DNA of 64,000 nucleotides, taken from assembly GCF_007109225.1 (NCBI RefSeq), contig NZ_VJZK01000007.1:62001-126000 (forward strand). The letters are read 5' to 3'. A program made the translations under genes and the position numbers. This DNA is from Flavobacterium sp. GT3R68 (GTDB lineage: Bacteria; Bacteroidota; Bacteroidia; Flavobacteriales; Flavobacteriaceae). Each line of letters starts with the position of its first letter. The first letter of the stretch is position 1. The notes under the pieces were generated by a model that ran no database searches, had not been told where the DNA came from, and saw nothing but the letters and a program-made list of their open reading frames with translations. This document shows, in pieces, positions 26,121 to 34,250 of the stretch.

Positions 26121-26268
26121 CAGTCATTGTGAGTGAAGTGTAACATAGCGAGATTGCTTCGGCGTTCCTTCTCGCAATGACTGTGCCTACCACGACTATC
26201 ATTGCGAGCGGAGTACAACGAAGCGTGGCAATCTGAGATTACTTTGTCGTTCCTCCTCGTAATGACAG
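26121..26268. repeat. REP-like repeat cluster C
   Basis: CAGTCATTGTGAG (26121-26133) pairs with CTCGCAATGACTG (26171-26183) to form one stem-loop unit. A second unit runs from ATCATTGCGAGCGGAG to CTCGTAATGACAG. Located between the lipoprotein terminator and topB. Confidence 0.85.
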
Positions 26269-26339
26269 TACGCTGATAAAAATATTTTCAATACCAAATT
26301 CTAAATTCCTATTTTGCACCTTCAAATCAACAGAAAAAA

Positions 26340-28631
26340 ATGAAGGTCTGTATTGCCGAAAAACCAAGTGTAGCCCGCGAAATCGCATCCGTTTTAGGAG
26401 CCAATACCAAACACGATGGGTATTTCGAAGGCAATGGTTATGCCGTAACCTACACCTTTGGGCATTTATGTACCTTAAAAGAACCGAACGATTACAAACC
26501 CCATTGGAAAAGTTGGAATCTGAACAACCTGCCCATGCTTCCCGAAAAATTCGAAACTAAAGTGGTCGAAAATGCAGGAATTCAAAAGCAATTTAGGATT
26601 ATAAAAAGTCTGTTTGATAAAGCCGATGTGGTCATCAACTGTGGGGATGCGGGGCAGGAGGGAGAACTCATTCAGCGCTGGGTCATGAATGAAGCCCAGT
26701 ATAAAGGCGAAGTACAACGCCTATGGATTTCGTCCTTAACCACCGAAGCGATTAAAGAAGGTTTTGAAAACTTAAAACCATCCGCCAATTACGATAATTT
26801 ATACTATGCCGGTTTTTCCAGAGCCATTGGCGACTGGTTACTCGGGATGAATGCCACCCGCTTGTACACGGTAAAACATGGCGGTTACAAACAGGTATTG
26901 TCTATCGGCCGGGTGCAAACCCCAACTTTAGCGATGGTGGTGGACCGATTCAAGGAAATTGAGAATTTCAAACCGCAACCGTATTGGGAGTTGCAGACCT
27001 TATACCGGGAGACACTTTTCAACTATGAGGAAGGACGTTTTCTGAAAAAGGAAGATGGCGAAATTCTGGCCCATAAAGTCAAGGAAAGTGAATTTGAAAT
27101 TGTTTCCGTTGATAAAAAGAACGGCAATGAATTTGCGCCCAAGCTGTTTGATTTGACAGGCTTACAGGTGTATTGCAATACCAAGTTTGGGTTTTCGGCA
27201 GATGATACCTTAAAAATTGTCCAAACCCTGTACGAACAAAAAGTAGTCAGTTACCCGAGAGTCGATACCACTTTTTTACCCAACGATGTCTATCCAAAAG
27301 TACCCGGTATTTTGGAAAAGCTGACCAATTATTCTGCGTTGACGCAACCGCTGTTGGGAAAAAAGATTATAAAATCGGCTAAAGTGTTTAACGATAAAAA
27401 AGTAACCGATCACCATGCGATTATTCCAACGGGCGTACAATCCAATTTGCAGTACAATCAGCAACAAGTATATGATATAATAGTTAAACGTTTTATTGCG
27501 GTGTTTTATGACGATTGTCTGGTAGCCAATACCACCGTAATCGGAAAAGCAGCTGATGTACCCTTCAAAACCACCGGAAAAGAAATCCTGAAAAAAGGAT
27601 GGCGCGTCGTTTTTGAAGACCCCAATTCCAAAGAAAGAGAAGCCGATATATTACCCAGTTTTGTGGTAGGCGAAAAAGGGCCACACGAACCTTCGTTTTT
27701 GGAAAAAGAAACTAAGCCACCCAACCAGTTTACCGAAGCCACTTTATTGCGGGCCATGGAAACCGCGGGCAAACAGGTAGACGATGAAGATTTACGCGAA
27801 TTGATGAAAGAAAATGGTATCGGACGTCCATCCACCCGGGCCAATATTATTGAAACGTTGTTTAGACGCCAATATATCGTCCGGAACAAAAAACAGGTAT
27901 TGCCAACGCCAACGGGGATTCAATTGATTGACACCATCCAAAATGAATTGGTCAAGTCGGCAGAATTGACGGGTTCCTGGGAGAAGCAGTTGAAAGATAT
28001 TGAAAGAGGAACTTTTACGGCGGGAGCATTTATTGCCAATATGAAACGTATGGTCGAAGCGCTGGTGTATGAAGTACGCAGTGAAACCACCCGCGCCAAT
28101 ATTTCGCATGCCGGAAGTATCCAAAAACAAGAAGCGGTCGTGGAGAAAAAGAAAGCCGCAGGAATTTTGGCGGAAACCTGTCCGAAATGCAAAAAAGCGA
28201 CACTCGTAAAAGGAAAATCGGCTTATGGCTGTGGTGATTATAAAGCCGGTTGTAATTTTGTATTGCCCTATACTTTTGCAGAGAAAAAAATATCCGAGAA
28301 CCAATACCTGCGATTACTTCAAAAAGGGTCGACAGTAAACTTGAAAGACTTCAAAACCGATTCCGGCACCGTGGAAGGTTTGCTTCGCTTTGATGAGAAT
28401 TTCAAACTCGTATTAGAACCTAAGAAAACGGACGCGAAGACAACACCTGACGCCTTACTCTGTCCGAAATGTGCGAAAGGAACCGTTCTTAAAGGAAAAA
28501 CCGCTTATGGTTGCAGCGACTATAAAATGGGATGTGATTTTAAAGTGGGTTTTGATGTAGTGAGGGCGAAATTAAAGGATCAAAAAGCTACCAAAGAATT
28601 AGTGTATACTATTTTGAGAGAAAGTATTTAG
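26340..28631 (+). CDS. topB: DNA topoisomerase III with C-terminal zinc-ribbon-like repeats
   Basis: A 763-residue type IA topoisomerase. The Toprim domain starts at residue 1 (MKVCIAEKPSVAREIASVLG) with the acidic cluster INCGDAGQEGE. The active-site tyrosine is Tyr305 in VVSYPRVDTTFLP. SIGRVQTPTLAMV and GIGRPSTRANIIETL are core motifs. The C-terminus carries two similar four-Cys modules (CPKCKKATLVKG...GCGDYKAGC and CPKCAKGTVLKG...GCSDYKMGC). The enzyme relaxes and decatenates DNA by single-strand passage. Chromosomal copies and copies on mobile elements both occur in Bacteroidota; here it is set among REP-like clusters, with no conjugation genes beside it. Confidence 0.93.
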   Translation: MKVCIAEKPSVAREIASVLGANTKHDGYFEGNGYAVTYTFGHLCTLKEPNDYKPHWKSWNLNNLPMLPEKFETKVVENAGIQKQFRIIKSLFDKADVVINCGDAGQEGELIQRWVMNEAQYKGEVQRLWISSLTTEAIKEGFENLKPSANYDNLYYAGFSRAIGDWLLGMNATRLYTVKHGGYKQVLSIGRVQTPTLAMVVDRFKEIENFKPQPYWELQTLYRETLFNYEEGRFLKKEDGEILAHKVKESEFEIVSVDKKNGNEFAPKLFDLTGLQVYCNTKFGFSADDTLKIVQTLYEQKVVSYPRVDTTFLPNDVYPKVPGILEKLTNYSALTQPLLGKKIIKSAKVFNDKKVTDHHAIIPTGVQSNLQYNQQQVYDIIVKRFIAVFYDDCLVANTTVIGKAADVPFKTTGKEILKKGWRVVFEDPNSKEREADILPSFVVGEKGPHEPSFLEKETKPPNQFTEATLLRAMETAGKQVDDEDLRELMKENGIGRPSTRANIIETLFRRQYIVRNKKQVLPTPTGIQLIDTIQNELVKSAELTGSWEKQLKDIERGTFTAGAFIANMKRMVEALVYEVRSETTRANISHAGSIQKQEAVVEKKKAAGILAETCPKCKKATLVKGKSAYGCGDYKAGCNFVLPYTFAEKKISENQYLRLLQKGSTVNLKDFKTDSGTVEGLLRFDENFKLVLEPKKTDAKTTPDALLCPKCAKGTVLKGKTAYGCSDYKMGCDFKVGFDVVRAKLKDQKATKELVYTILRESI

Positions 28632-28804
28632 ATTGCTTCGTCGTTCCTTCTCGCAATTACGGTGCTTACCTCGAATGTCATTGCGAGCGCAGTGGAACGA
28701 AGCGCGGCAATCTCATTAAGTACTTCGTCGTTCTTTCTCGCAATGACGGTCTCTACCTCGAGAGTCATTGCGAGCGTAGAGCAACGGAGCGCGGCAATCT
28801 CATT
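28631..28804. repeat. REP-like repeat cluster D
   Basis: Alternating forward (GTCATTGCGAGCG...GCGCGGCAATCTCA) and reverse (TTCGTCGTTC...CTCGCAATGAC) units start directly after the topB stop and end 3 nt before the stop of the GIY-YIG gene. Confidence 0.85.
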
Positions 28805-28807
28805 ACT

Positions 28808-29104
28808 TCAAATGTTCATTATTTCTTCATACAAATCCTTCCAATCGGGATTTACAATATTAGTCAAAGCAATTTTCTTTGCTCTCGAGCCTGCTTTCAA
28901 TTGCTTCTCTCTGGCAATAGCATCTCCAATCATCTGAAAAGCTTCATAGTAAACCAATTTGCTCAGATTGTAGTGCGAAGAAAAAGAACCTGCATATCTT
29001 TTTTCAATGTGTTCACTGATACGTTTAGGGAGGTTTGACGTAACACCTACATATAATGTAGTATTGTTTTTATTTGTGATGATGTAAATAAAGCCGGGTT
29101 TCAT
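28808..29104 (-). CDS. GIY-YIG nuclease-domain protein
   Basis: A 98-residue single-domain GIY-YIG protein: FIYIITN and LYVGVTS supply the two Tyr motifs, Arg is in LPKRISEHIE, and the late Glu/Lys helix is YEAFQMIGDAIAREKQLKAG. This is the UvrC-like short form abundant in Flavobacteria. Catalytic residues appear complete. Its host function is unknown. It is framed exactly by two REP-like clusters (3 nt on one side, 37 nt on the other), which may mean it spreads with them or acts on them; this is inference. Confidence 0.88.
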   Translation of the reverse strand: MKPGFIYIITNKNNTTLYVGVTSNLPKRISEHIEKRYAGSFSSHYNLSKLVYYEAFQMIGDAIAREKQLKAGSRAKKIALTNIVNPDWKDLYEEIMNI

Positions 29105-29140
29105 AATTCAGATTATGTGTAAATGTAAGAAATTACTTTT

Positions 29141-29373
29141 TTGCTTCGTCGTTCCTTCTCGCAATTACGGTGCCTACCACGAGTGTCATTGCGAGCGGAG
29201 TGGAACGAAGCGCGGCAATCTGAGATTACTTCGTCGTTCCTCCTCGTAATGACAGTGCGTGAGATTACTTCGTCGTTCCTCCTCGCAATGACAGTACCTA
29301 AGTGTCATTGCGAGCGGAGTGGAACGAAGCGTGGCAATCTCAGGATATTACTTCGGCGTCACTCCGTAATGAG
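29141..29373. repeat. REP-like repeat cluster E
   Basis: At least four partial or full units in both orientations (GTCATTGCGAGCGGAGTGGAACG...GGCAATCT and TTCGTCGTTCCTCCTCGCAATGACAG). Upstream of the GIY-YIG gene and downstream of the 29411 gene's terminator. Confidence 0.85.
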
Positions 29374-29383
29374 GGATGAACAT

Positions 29384-29408
29384 AAAAAAGAGGTCCGAAG
29401 ACCTCTTT
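29384..29408 (-). terminator. Terminator of the 29411 gene
   Basis: AAAGAGGTC/GACCTCTTT with a tetraloop CGAA, flanked by A and T tracts, 2 nt beyond the minus-strand stop. Confidence 0.8.
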
Positions 29409-29410
29409 CT

Positions 29411-29818
29411 CTACAATGTACTTTTATGAACCGTAACCCCACTAATAAAAACATCCGTTTCATCCAGTTCCTTATTGATACGTTCCAGATCCAGTTCCTT
29501 TTCAAGAAGCGCTACAGAACCATAACTCTCTTTCCGGTTTTCCAATAAGAACCGTTTGTACTCCAATCGCGTCTTTCGTTTGATCTCATCCTCTTTGGTC
29601 GGGCCGTCCGGTAACACACCGATAACCATTTCTACTGCTGCAATTTCTGCTACAACACCTTGTAGGATCGCATCGATTTCTACGGAGATGCTGCTGTAGT
29701 TTGTGGTAACGCGTTCCACCGATAATTGTTTGAAGGTCAAATCGGATTTTTCTTTTTCTGCCCATGCTAATAATACATCGCAATCGGCCACTGTGGTAAT
29801 CTTGTTTAATGAATACAT
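29411..29818 (-). CDS. Hypothetical helical protein
   Basis: A 135-residue cytoplasmic protein, Glu/Leu-rich and predicted mostly helical (LLEKELDLERINKELDETDV), without a recognisable motif. It has a clear terminator downstream, and the HTH gene lies 145 nt upstream in the same direction. No family assignment is possible. Confidence 0.65.
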   Translation of the reverse strand: MYSLNKITTVADCDVLLAWAEKEKSDLTFKQLSVERVTTNYSSISVEIDAILQGVVAEIAAVEMVIGVLPDGPTKEDEIKRKTRLEYKRFLLENRKESYGSVALLEKELDLERINKELDETDVFISGVTVHKSTL

Positions 29819-29962
29819 AATAATTCAATTTAAAAGTTAATATTATTCTTACGGTTTCCAAAATCGATGCCAAAAAATTCTGACAAATCATCTGTTTTGA
29901 AATTTTAACATTTTGTAAGAAAATAACCCTTTTTAAGTTATATTTATGTGGTTGAAATTCAA

Positions 29963-30484
29963 TTACTTTTCTGGCTGAGAAATTTTGTTGCCAATTTTCA
30001 ATTTTAACATTTCGACGTTTTCTTTTTTTAGCTGAAGATCCAATAATTGGGACAAACTGTTTTTTTGCAGGGTATTCGTTGCACAGATTTGGATGCTTTT
30101 CAATAGGGAAGTATTGGGATTGGGTTGTGATTCCAAAAAAGAAACCGCTTCCAATGCCGCGAAACATTCCTGTCTTTTATTTTCAATGGTAGTGATCTTT
30201 TTATCTAGGAGTAGTTCATTATGTTTTAGGTTATGGAGTTGCTGTTTCACCCATTCCTGCGTTTCCTTTTGTTCGGCTTCTGCAATTTTTTGTCTTTCGG
30301 CAGATTTGTGTTTGGGTTTTTGCAATTGCGACAATAGTGTGGCCAGTTGGTTTTTGGAGGTCAACGGCAAATCCCGTTTTCCGGAAGCATACATCGCCCA
30401 TTGGCTACGAGTAATGCCCAATAGCATTGCGGTTTCTTCTTGGGATAAACCAATGATACTTTTGATTGAAACGTTATTTTTCAT
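29963..30484 (-). CDS. HTH regulator with long helical C-terminus
   Basis: 173 residues from the ATG at 30482-30484; a TTG three codons upstream is less likely and overlaps an operator half-site. The N-terminal about 55 residues form an XRE-like helix-turn-helix (GLSQEETAMLLGITRSQWAMYASGKRDLP). The rest is coiled coil (KIAEAEQKETQEWVKQQLHN) that may mediate dimerisation. The upstream region holds two palindromes and two half-sites of TGTCACAA, the nearest touching the start codon, so autorepression is likely. The inducer and other targets are unknown. Confidence 0.8.
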   Translation of the reverse strand: MKNNVSIKSIIGLSQEETAMLLGITRSQWAMYASGKRDLPLTSKNQLATLLSQLQKPKHKSAERQKIAEAEQKETQEWVKQQLHNLKHNELLLDKKITTIENKRQECFAALEAVSFLESQPNPNTSLLKSIQICATNTLQKNSLSQLLDLQLKKENVEMLKLKIGNKISQPEK

Positions 30485-30603
30485 TTGTGACAAGTTTTAC
30501 TGTATTTGCAATCGTGTCACAAATATTGTGACATTTATTTTAAAATAAAAATTTTGTCACAGAAGTTGTGATAAAATTTTAATAATATTTTTTTTGTCAC
30601 AAG
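30484..30603 (-). promoter_or_regulatory. TGTCACAA operator array of the HTH gene
   Basis: A perfect palindrome TGTCACAA-ATA-TTGTGACA lies at 30515-30533. A near-palindrome TTGTCACAGAAGTTGTGATAA lies at 30554-30574. Half-sites TTGTGACAA (30485-30493) and TTGTCACAA (30594-30602) flank them. The spacing of about 30-40 bp suggests cooperative binding by a dimeric regulator, most simply the product of the adjacent HTH gene. Confidence 0.75.
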
Positions 30604-30609
30604 TTTTAG

Positions 30610-30644
30610 TTGTCATTGCGAGAAGGAACGACGAAGCAATCTCA
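30610..30644. repeat. Single REP-like unit (cluster F)
   Basis: TTGTCATTGCGAGAAGGAACGACGAAGCAATCTCA, one compact unit. It is the last member of the repeat family in the window; none occurs in the 33 kb to its right. Confidence 0.85.
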
Positions 30645-30645
30645 T

Positions 30646-30663
30646 ATCCCTAAATTTAGGGAT
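30646..30663. repeat. 18-bp perfect palindrome
   Basis: ATCCCTAAATTTAGGGAT, directly after the REP-like unit and 211 nt before hsdM. It could be an operator for the restriction operon or part of an island boundary. The remaining stretch to 30874 shows nothing else. Confidence 0.5.
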
Positions 30664-30874
30664 TGTGTAAGTACTTTATTATTGGTATGTTTGGGAAGTT
30701 AAATTATATCCGCCCCAATAAATAAAATTTAATGAAGACTCTCGAGTTAATAAAACCTACTATACTGCATCTAACATAGTTAGTTTACAAATTCCTGTCT
30801 TTATCTAATCAACTTTGGGATGGGTTACCAACATTTTTAAACATTACATCATAACATAATAGTAATAACCTATA

Positions 30875-32437
30875 ATGGCAGCTGAACAAAAACACAAATT
30901 AGAACAACAACTCTGGAATATTGCAAACACCTTGAGAGGGAAAATGGATGCCGATGACTTTAGAGATTACATATTAGGTTTTATTTTCTACAAGTACCTG
31001 AGTACAAAAATGGATTTGTATGCCAATGAAATACTCAAACCAGACGGTTTGACTTTTCAGGAAATTGAAGGACATCCTGACGAAGCAGCACTGATGGAAG
31101 AAATTAAGCAATTGGCTTTAGATAAGTTGGGTTACTTTTTACAACCTTCCGAATTATTCTCCCAACTGGCAAAACGCGGTAACGGAGGCGGAAAACATAA
31201 TTTTATCCTAGGTGATTTAGCAGCTGTATTGACGCACATTGAGCAAAGTACTATGGGTTCTGAAAGCGAGGAAGATTTTGGCAACCTGTTCTCCGACCTG
31301 GATTTAACCAGCCATAAGCTAGGAAAATCAGAAAACGACAAGAACGAACTGATTGTAAAAGTACTTGTGCATTTAGATGAAATCGATTTTGATTTAGAAA
31401 ATACTGACAGTGATGTTTTAGGTGATGCATATGAATACCTAATCGGAAAATTTGCCAGTGGCGCCGGAAAAAAGGCCGGAGAATTTTATACTCCACAACA
31501 AGTCAGCAGTGTTTTGGCACAATTGGTAACCGTGGGTAAAGACAAGCTCAAGAGCGTTTATGACCCAACCTGTGGTTCCGGTTCGTTATTGTTGCGTGTG
31601 GCGAAAGAAGTAAACGATGTGAGTGCCTTTTACGGACAGGAAATGAATCCTACGACCTACAATTTATGTCGTATGAACATGATCATGCACGATGTGCATT
31701 ATAAGCGTTTTGATATTAAGAACGAAGATACTTTGGAACGACCACAGCACTATGATATGCGTTTTGAAGCTATTGTGGCGAATCCACCATTTTCTGCTAA
31801 TTGGAGTGCCAGTCCTTTGCACATGAACGATGAGCGTTTTTCCGCTTATGGGAAACTTGCACCAAGCAGCAAAGCCGATTTTGCTTTTGTACAGCACATG
31901 GTACATCAATTAGACGATAACGGAACCATGGCCATTGTTTTGCCACACGGTGTTTTATTTAGAGGAGGAGCCGAAGGACACATACGACAATATTTAATAA
32001 AAGATAAAAATTACCTGGATGCCGTAATTGGTTTACCGGCCAATATTTTTTACGGAACCAGTATTCCTACCTGTGTTTTAGTCTTAAAGAAAAAAAGAAG
32101 CCATCCCAAAGATATTTTGTTTATTGATGCCAGCCAATATTTTGAAAAGGTGAAAACCCAAAATATGTTGCGATCCGAAGACATTGACAAAATTATCAGT
32201 ACATACGAAAACCGTTTGGTTGAAGAAAAATACAGTCATGTTGCTTTGTTAAGCGAACTAGCCGATAATGACTACAACCTGAACATACCGCGTTATGTAG
32301 ATACGTTTGAGGAAGAAGATGCTGTAAATTTAGCGGCTGTAACTACTGAATTAAGGGAGTTAGCAGTTGTTAGTAAAACTACTGATGCTGCGATTGCCGA
32401 GTTTTGTACCGAATTAGGAATTGAAACCCCATTTTAA
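30875..32437 (+). CDS. hsdM: Type I restriction-modification DNA methyltransferase subunit
   Basis: A 520-residue HsdM. The N-terminal helical domain (about 1-150) begins HKLEQQLWNIANTLRGKMD. The N6-adenine methyltransferase core has the SAM motif DPTCGSGSLLLRV and the catalytic NPPF near residue 302. It methylates adenine in the asymmetric target set by HsdS and is required for both methylation and restriction. The stop overlaps the hsdS start by one base (TAATG), so the two are translationally coupled. Confidence 0.95.
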   Translation: MAAEQKHKLEQQLWNIANTLRGKMDADDFRDYILGFIFYKYLSTKMDLYANEILKPDGLTFQEIEGHPDEAALMEEIKQLALDKLGYFLQPSELFSQLAKRGNGGGKHNFILGDLAAVLTHIEQSTMGSESEEDFGNLFSDLDLTSHKLGKSENDKNELIVKVLVHLDEIDFDLENTDSDVLGDAYEYLIGKFASGAGKKAGEFYTPQQVSSVLAQLVTVGKDKLKSVYDPTCGSGSLLLRVAKEVNDVSAFYGQEMNPTTYNLCRMNMIMHDVHYKRFDIKNEDTLERPQHYDMRFEAIVANPPFSANWSASPLHMNDERFSAYGKLAPSSKADFAFVQHMVHQLDDNGTMAIVLPHGVLFRGGAEGHIRQYLIKDKNYLDAVIGLPANIFYGTSIPTCVLVLKKKRSHPKDILFIDASQYFEKVKTQNMLRSEDIDKIISTYENRLVEEKYSHVALLSELADNDYNLNIPRYVDTFEEEDAVNLAAVTTELRELAVVSKTTDAAIAEFCTELGIETPF

Positions 32438-33729
32438 TGAGTATAGCAAACTTACAAATAGAAAAGACCCAAGCCGCAGGCGAACGGAGCGCAGCTAAAA
32501 AAACGTTGGTTCCTAAATTGCGATTTGAGGAATTTGATGGGGATTGGGATGAAAAGAAGTTGGGAGACATTGTGCAAATTTCATCGTCAGCACGAGTTCA
32601 CAAGGAGGAGTGGACCGAAGAGGGTGTTCCTTTTTTTAGGTCAAGTGATGTAGTAGCTGCGTTCAATGGAAAACAAAACATAAAAGCGTATATTTCTTTT
32701 GAGTTGTATAATTCTCTTTCAAAAAAGATAGGTAAGGTTAAAATAGATGATCTTCTAATTACAGGAGGTGGGTCGATAGGCATTCCATTTTTAATAAAAA
32801 AAAATGATCCTCTTTACTTTAAAGATGCTGACCTATTGTGGATTAAAAATAATGAAAATATAAGTGGATATTTTTTATACTCTTTCTTTCTAACTCCATT
32901 ATTTAAAAATCACCTTAAAAGTGTTTCCCACATTGGAACTATAGCTCATTATACTGTTATACAAGCAAAGAATACACCTTTTAACACCCCTTCCCTTCCA
33001 GAACAACAAAAAATTGCTTCGTTTTTAAGTTCCGTGGATGAAAAAATACAGCAACTCACCCGCAAAGCAGCTTTATTACAACAATACAAAAAAGGGGTAA
33101 TGCAACAACTGTTCTCGGGTACATTGCGGTTTAAAGATGAGAATGGGGAAGAATATGCTGATTGGGAAGAGAAAAAGTTGGGGGAGGTTGCTAAATTTAG
33201 AAGAGGTAGCTTTCCACAACCTTATGGTTTACCGAAATGGTATGATGATGAAAATGGGATGCCTTTTATTCAAGTGTATGATGTTGATAATAATATGCTT
33301 CTAAAAAAGACAACCAAAAATAAAATAAGTAAGTTAGGTGCAGAACACAGTGTTTTTGTTAAAGAAGGAACATTGGTAATTACAATACAAGGTTCAATTG
33401 GTAGAATTGCAAAGACTCAATATGACGCTTATGTTGATAGAACATTATTAATCTTTCAATCATATAAATTTCCAACAGATGTAGATTATTTTAAATATGT
33501 TGTTTTTTTACTTTTTGAAATCGAAAAGACAAAAGCTCCCGGTGGAACAATAAAAACAATTACAAAAGAAGTATTAACTGATTTTATAGTTCCAATTCCT
33601 TGTTTAAAAGAACAACAAAAAATCGCCAATTTTTTATCAAGTATTGATTCAAAAATACATAGTGTAAACCAACAACTTGTCCAAACGAAAAAGTTTAAAA
33701 AAGGGTTGTTGCAGAAGATATTTATATGA
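32437..33729 (+). CDS. hsdS: Type I restriction-modification specificity subunit
   Basis: A 430-residue HsdS with two target-recognition domains (about 20-185 and 240-395), each followed by a conserved coiled-coil region (LPEQQKIASFLSSVDEKIQQL and LKEQQKIANFLSSIDSKIHSV). The two recognition domains differ strongly, as expected for a bipartite asymmetric site. The N-terminus QAAGERSAAKK is unusual, and the DNA there (GCGAACGGAGCGCAGC) resembles part of the REP-like unit, perhaps by chance. It overlaps the following ORF by 4 nt. Confidence 0.93.
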   Translation: MSIANLQIEKTQAAGERSAAKKTLVPKLRFEEFDGDWDEKKLGDIVQISSSARVHKEEWTEEGVPFFRSSDVVAAFNGKQNIKAYISFELYNSLSKKIGKVKIDDLLITGGGSIGIPFLIKKNDPLYFKDADLLWIKNNENISGYFLYSFFLTPLFKNHLKSVSHIGTIAHYTVIQAKNTPFNTPSLPEQQKIASFLSSVDEKIQQLTRKAALLQQYKKGVMQQLFSGTLRFKDENGEEYADWEEKKLGEVAKFRRGSFPQPYGLPKWYDDENGMPFIQVYDVDNNMLLKKTTKNKISKLGAEHSVFVKEGTLVITIQGSIGRIAKTQYDAYVDRTLLIFQSYKFPTDVDYFKYVVFLLFEIEKTKAPGGTIKTITKEVLTDFIVPIPCLKEQQKIANFLSSIDSKIHSVNQQLVQTKKFKKGLLQKIFI

Positions 33730-34250
33730 AAGAAAAATTTCTGCATAATGAATTTTGGACATTAACATTTGGTGCTGCTTTTCAGCGGGCTTATGTATAT
33801 AAAAAGAATGTATCTGATAAGAATAAAGAACAATTTAAAACGGTAACAAGACATTATATTGAAAATGAATTATTAGCTGTCTATTCTTATGAACATGTTA
33901 GTGATGAGGTACATATCGATAACATTATTAAATTAAGTAATTTCACTGGGCAATTTTCAAATATTCTTCAGAATGGAAAATTAAATTTTGGGGTAAGTCA
34001 AAAAATGTTGAACCTCTATTTGAAATATTTGTGGTGTTATGGGAAAATTAGTGAACCTCCACATTTTCCGGTTGATAGAAGAATACAAGAAAATATAGAA
34101 TTTAGACCTATAGTTTCTTGGACAAGATTTAAGGATGAAGTTGATTATATGAATATTATTAATCATGTAAGATTAATAAACAAAGAATATCCAACTATTG
34201 CAGAATTCGAATTAATTCATTTTAAACGAAGAGTAAAAACTAAAGAGTAA
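33726..34250 (+). CDS. Accessory ORF between hsdS and hsdR, function unknown
   Basis: A 174-residue protein whose ATG overlaps the hsdS stop (ATGA) and whose stop abuts the hsdR start with no gap, so it is part of the operon. It contains GVSQKMLNLYLKYLWCYGKISEPPHFPVDRR, rich in aromatic residues, and no transmembrane or nuclease motif that I recognise. Its tight coupling suggests a role in assembly or control of the restriction complex, or a separate defence function. AT-rich like hsdS. Confidence 0.75.
   Translation: MKEKFLHNEFWTLTFGAAFQRAYVYKKNVSDKNKEQFKTVTRHYIENELLAVYSYEHVSDEVHIDNIIKLSNFTGQFSNILQNGKLNFGVSQKMLNLYLKYLWCYGKISEPPHFPVDRRIQENIEFRPIVSWTRFKDEVDYMNIINHVRLINKEYPTIAEFELIHFKRRVKTKE

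Noticed and set aside
22795..30644. CRISPR array
   Set aside because: Repeat units vary in length and orientation, are scattered in several intergenic gaps, lack uniform spacers, and no cas genes are present.
32468..32490. REP-like fragment inserted in the hsdS start
   Set aside because: The match to the REP-like unit is short (about 12 of 14 bases) and in frame; chance or codon bias cannot be excluded.
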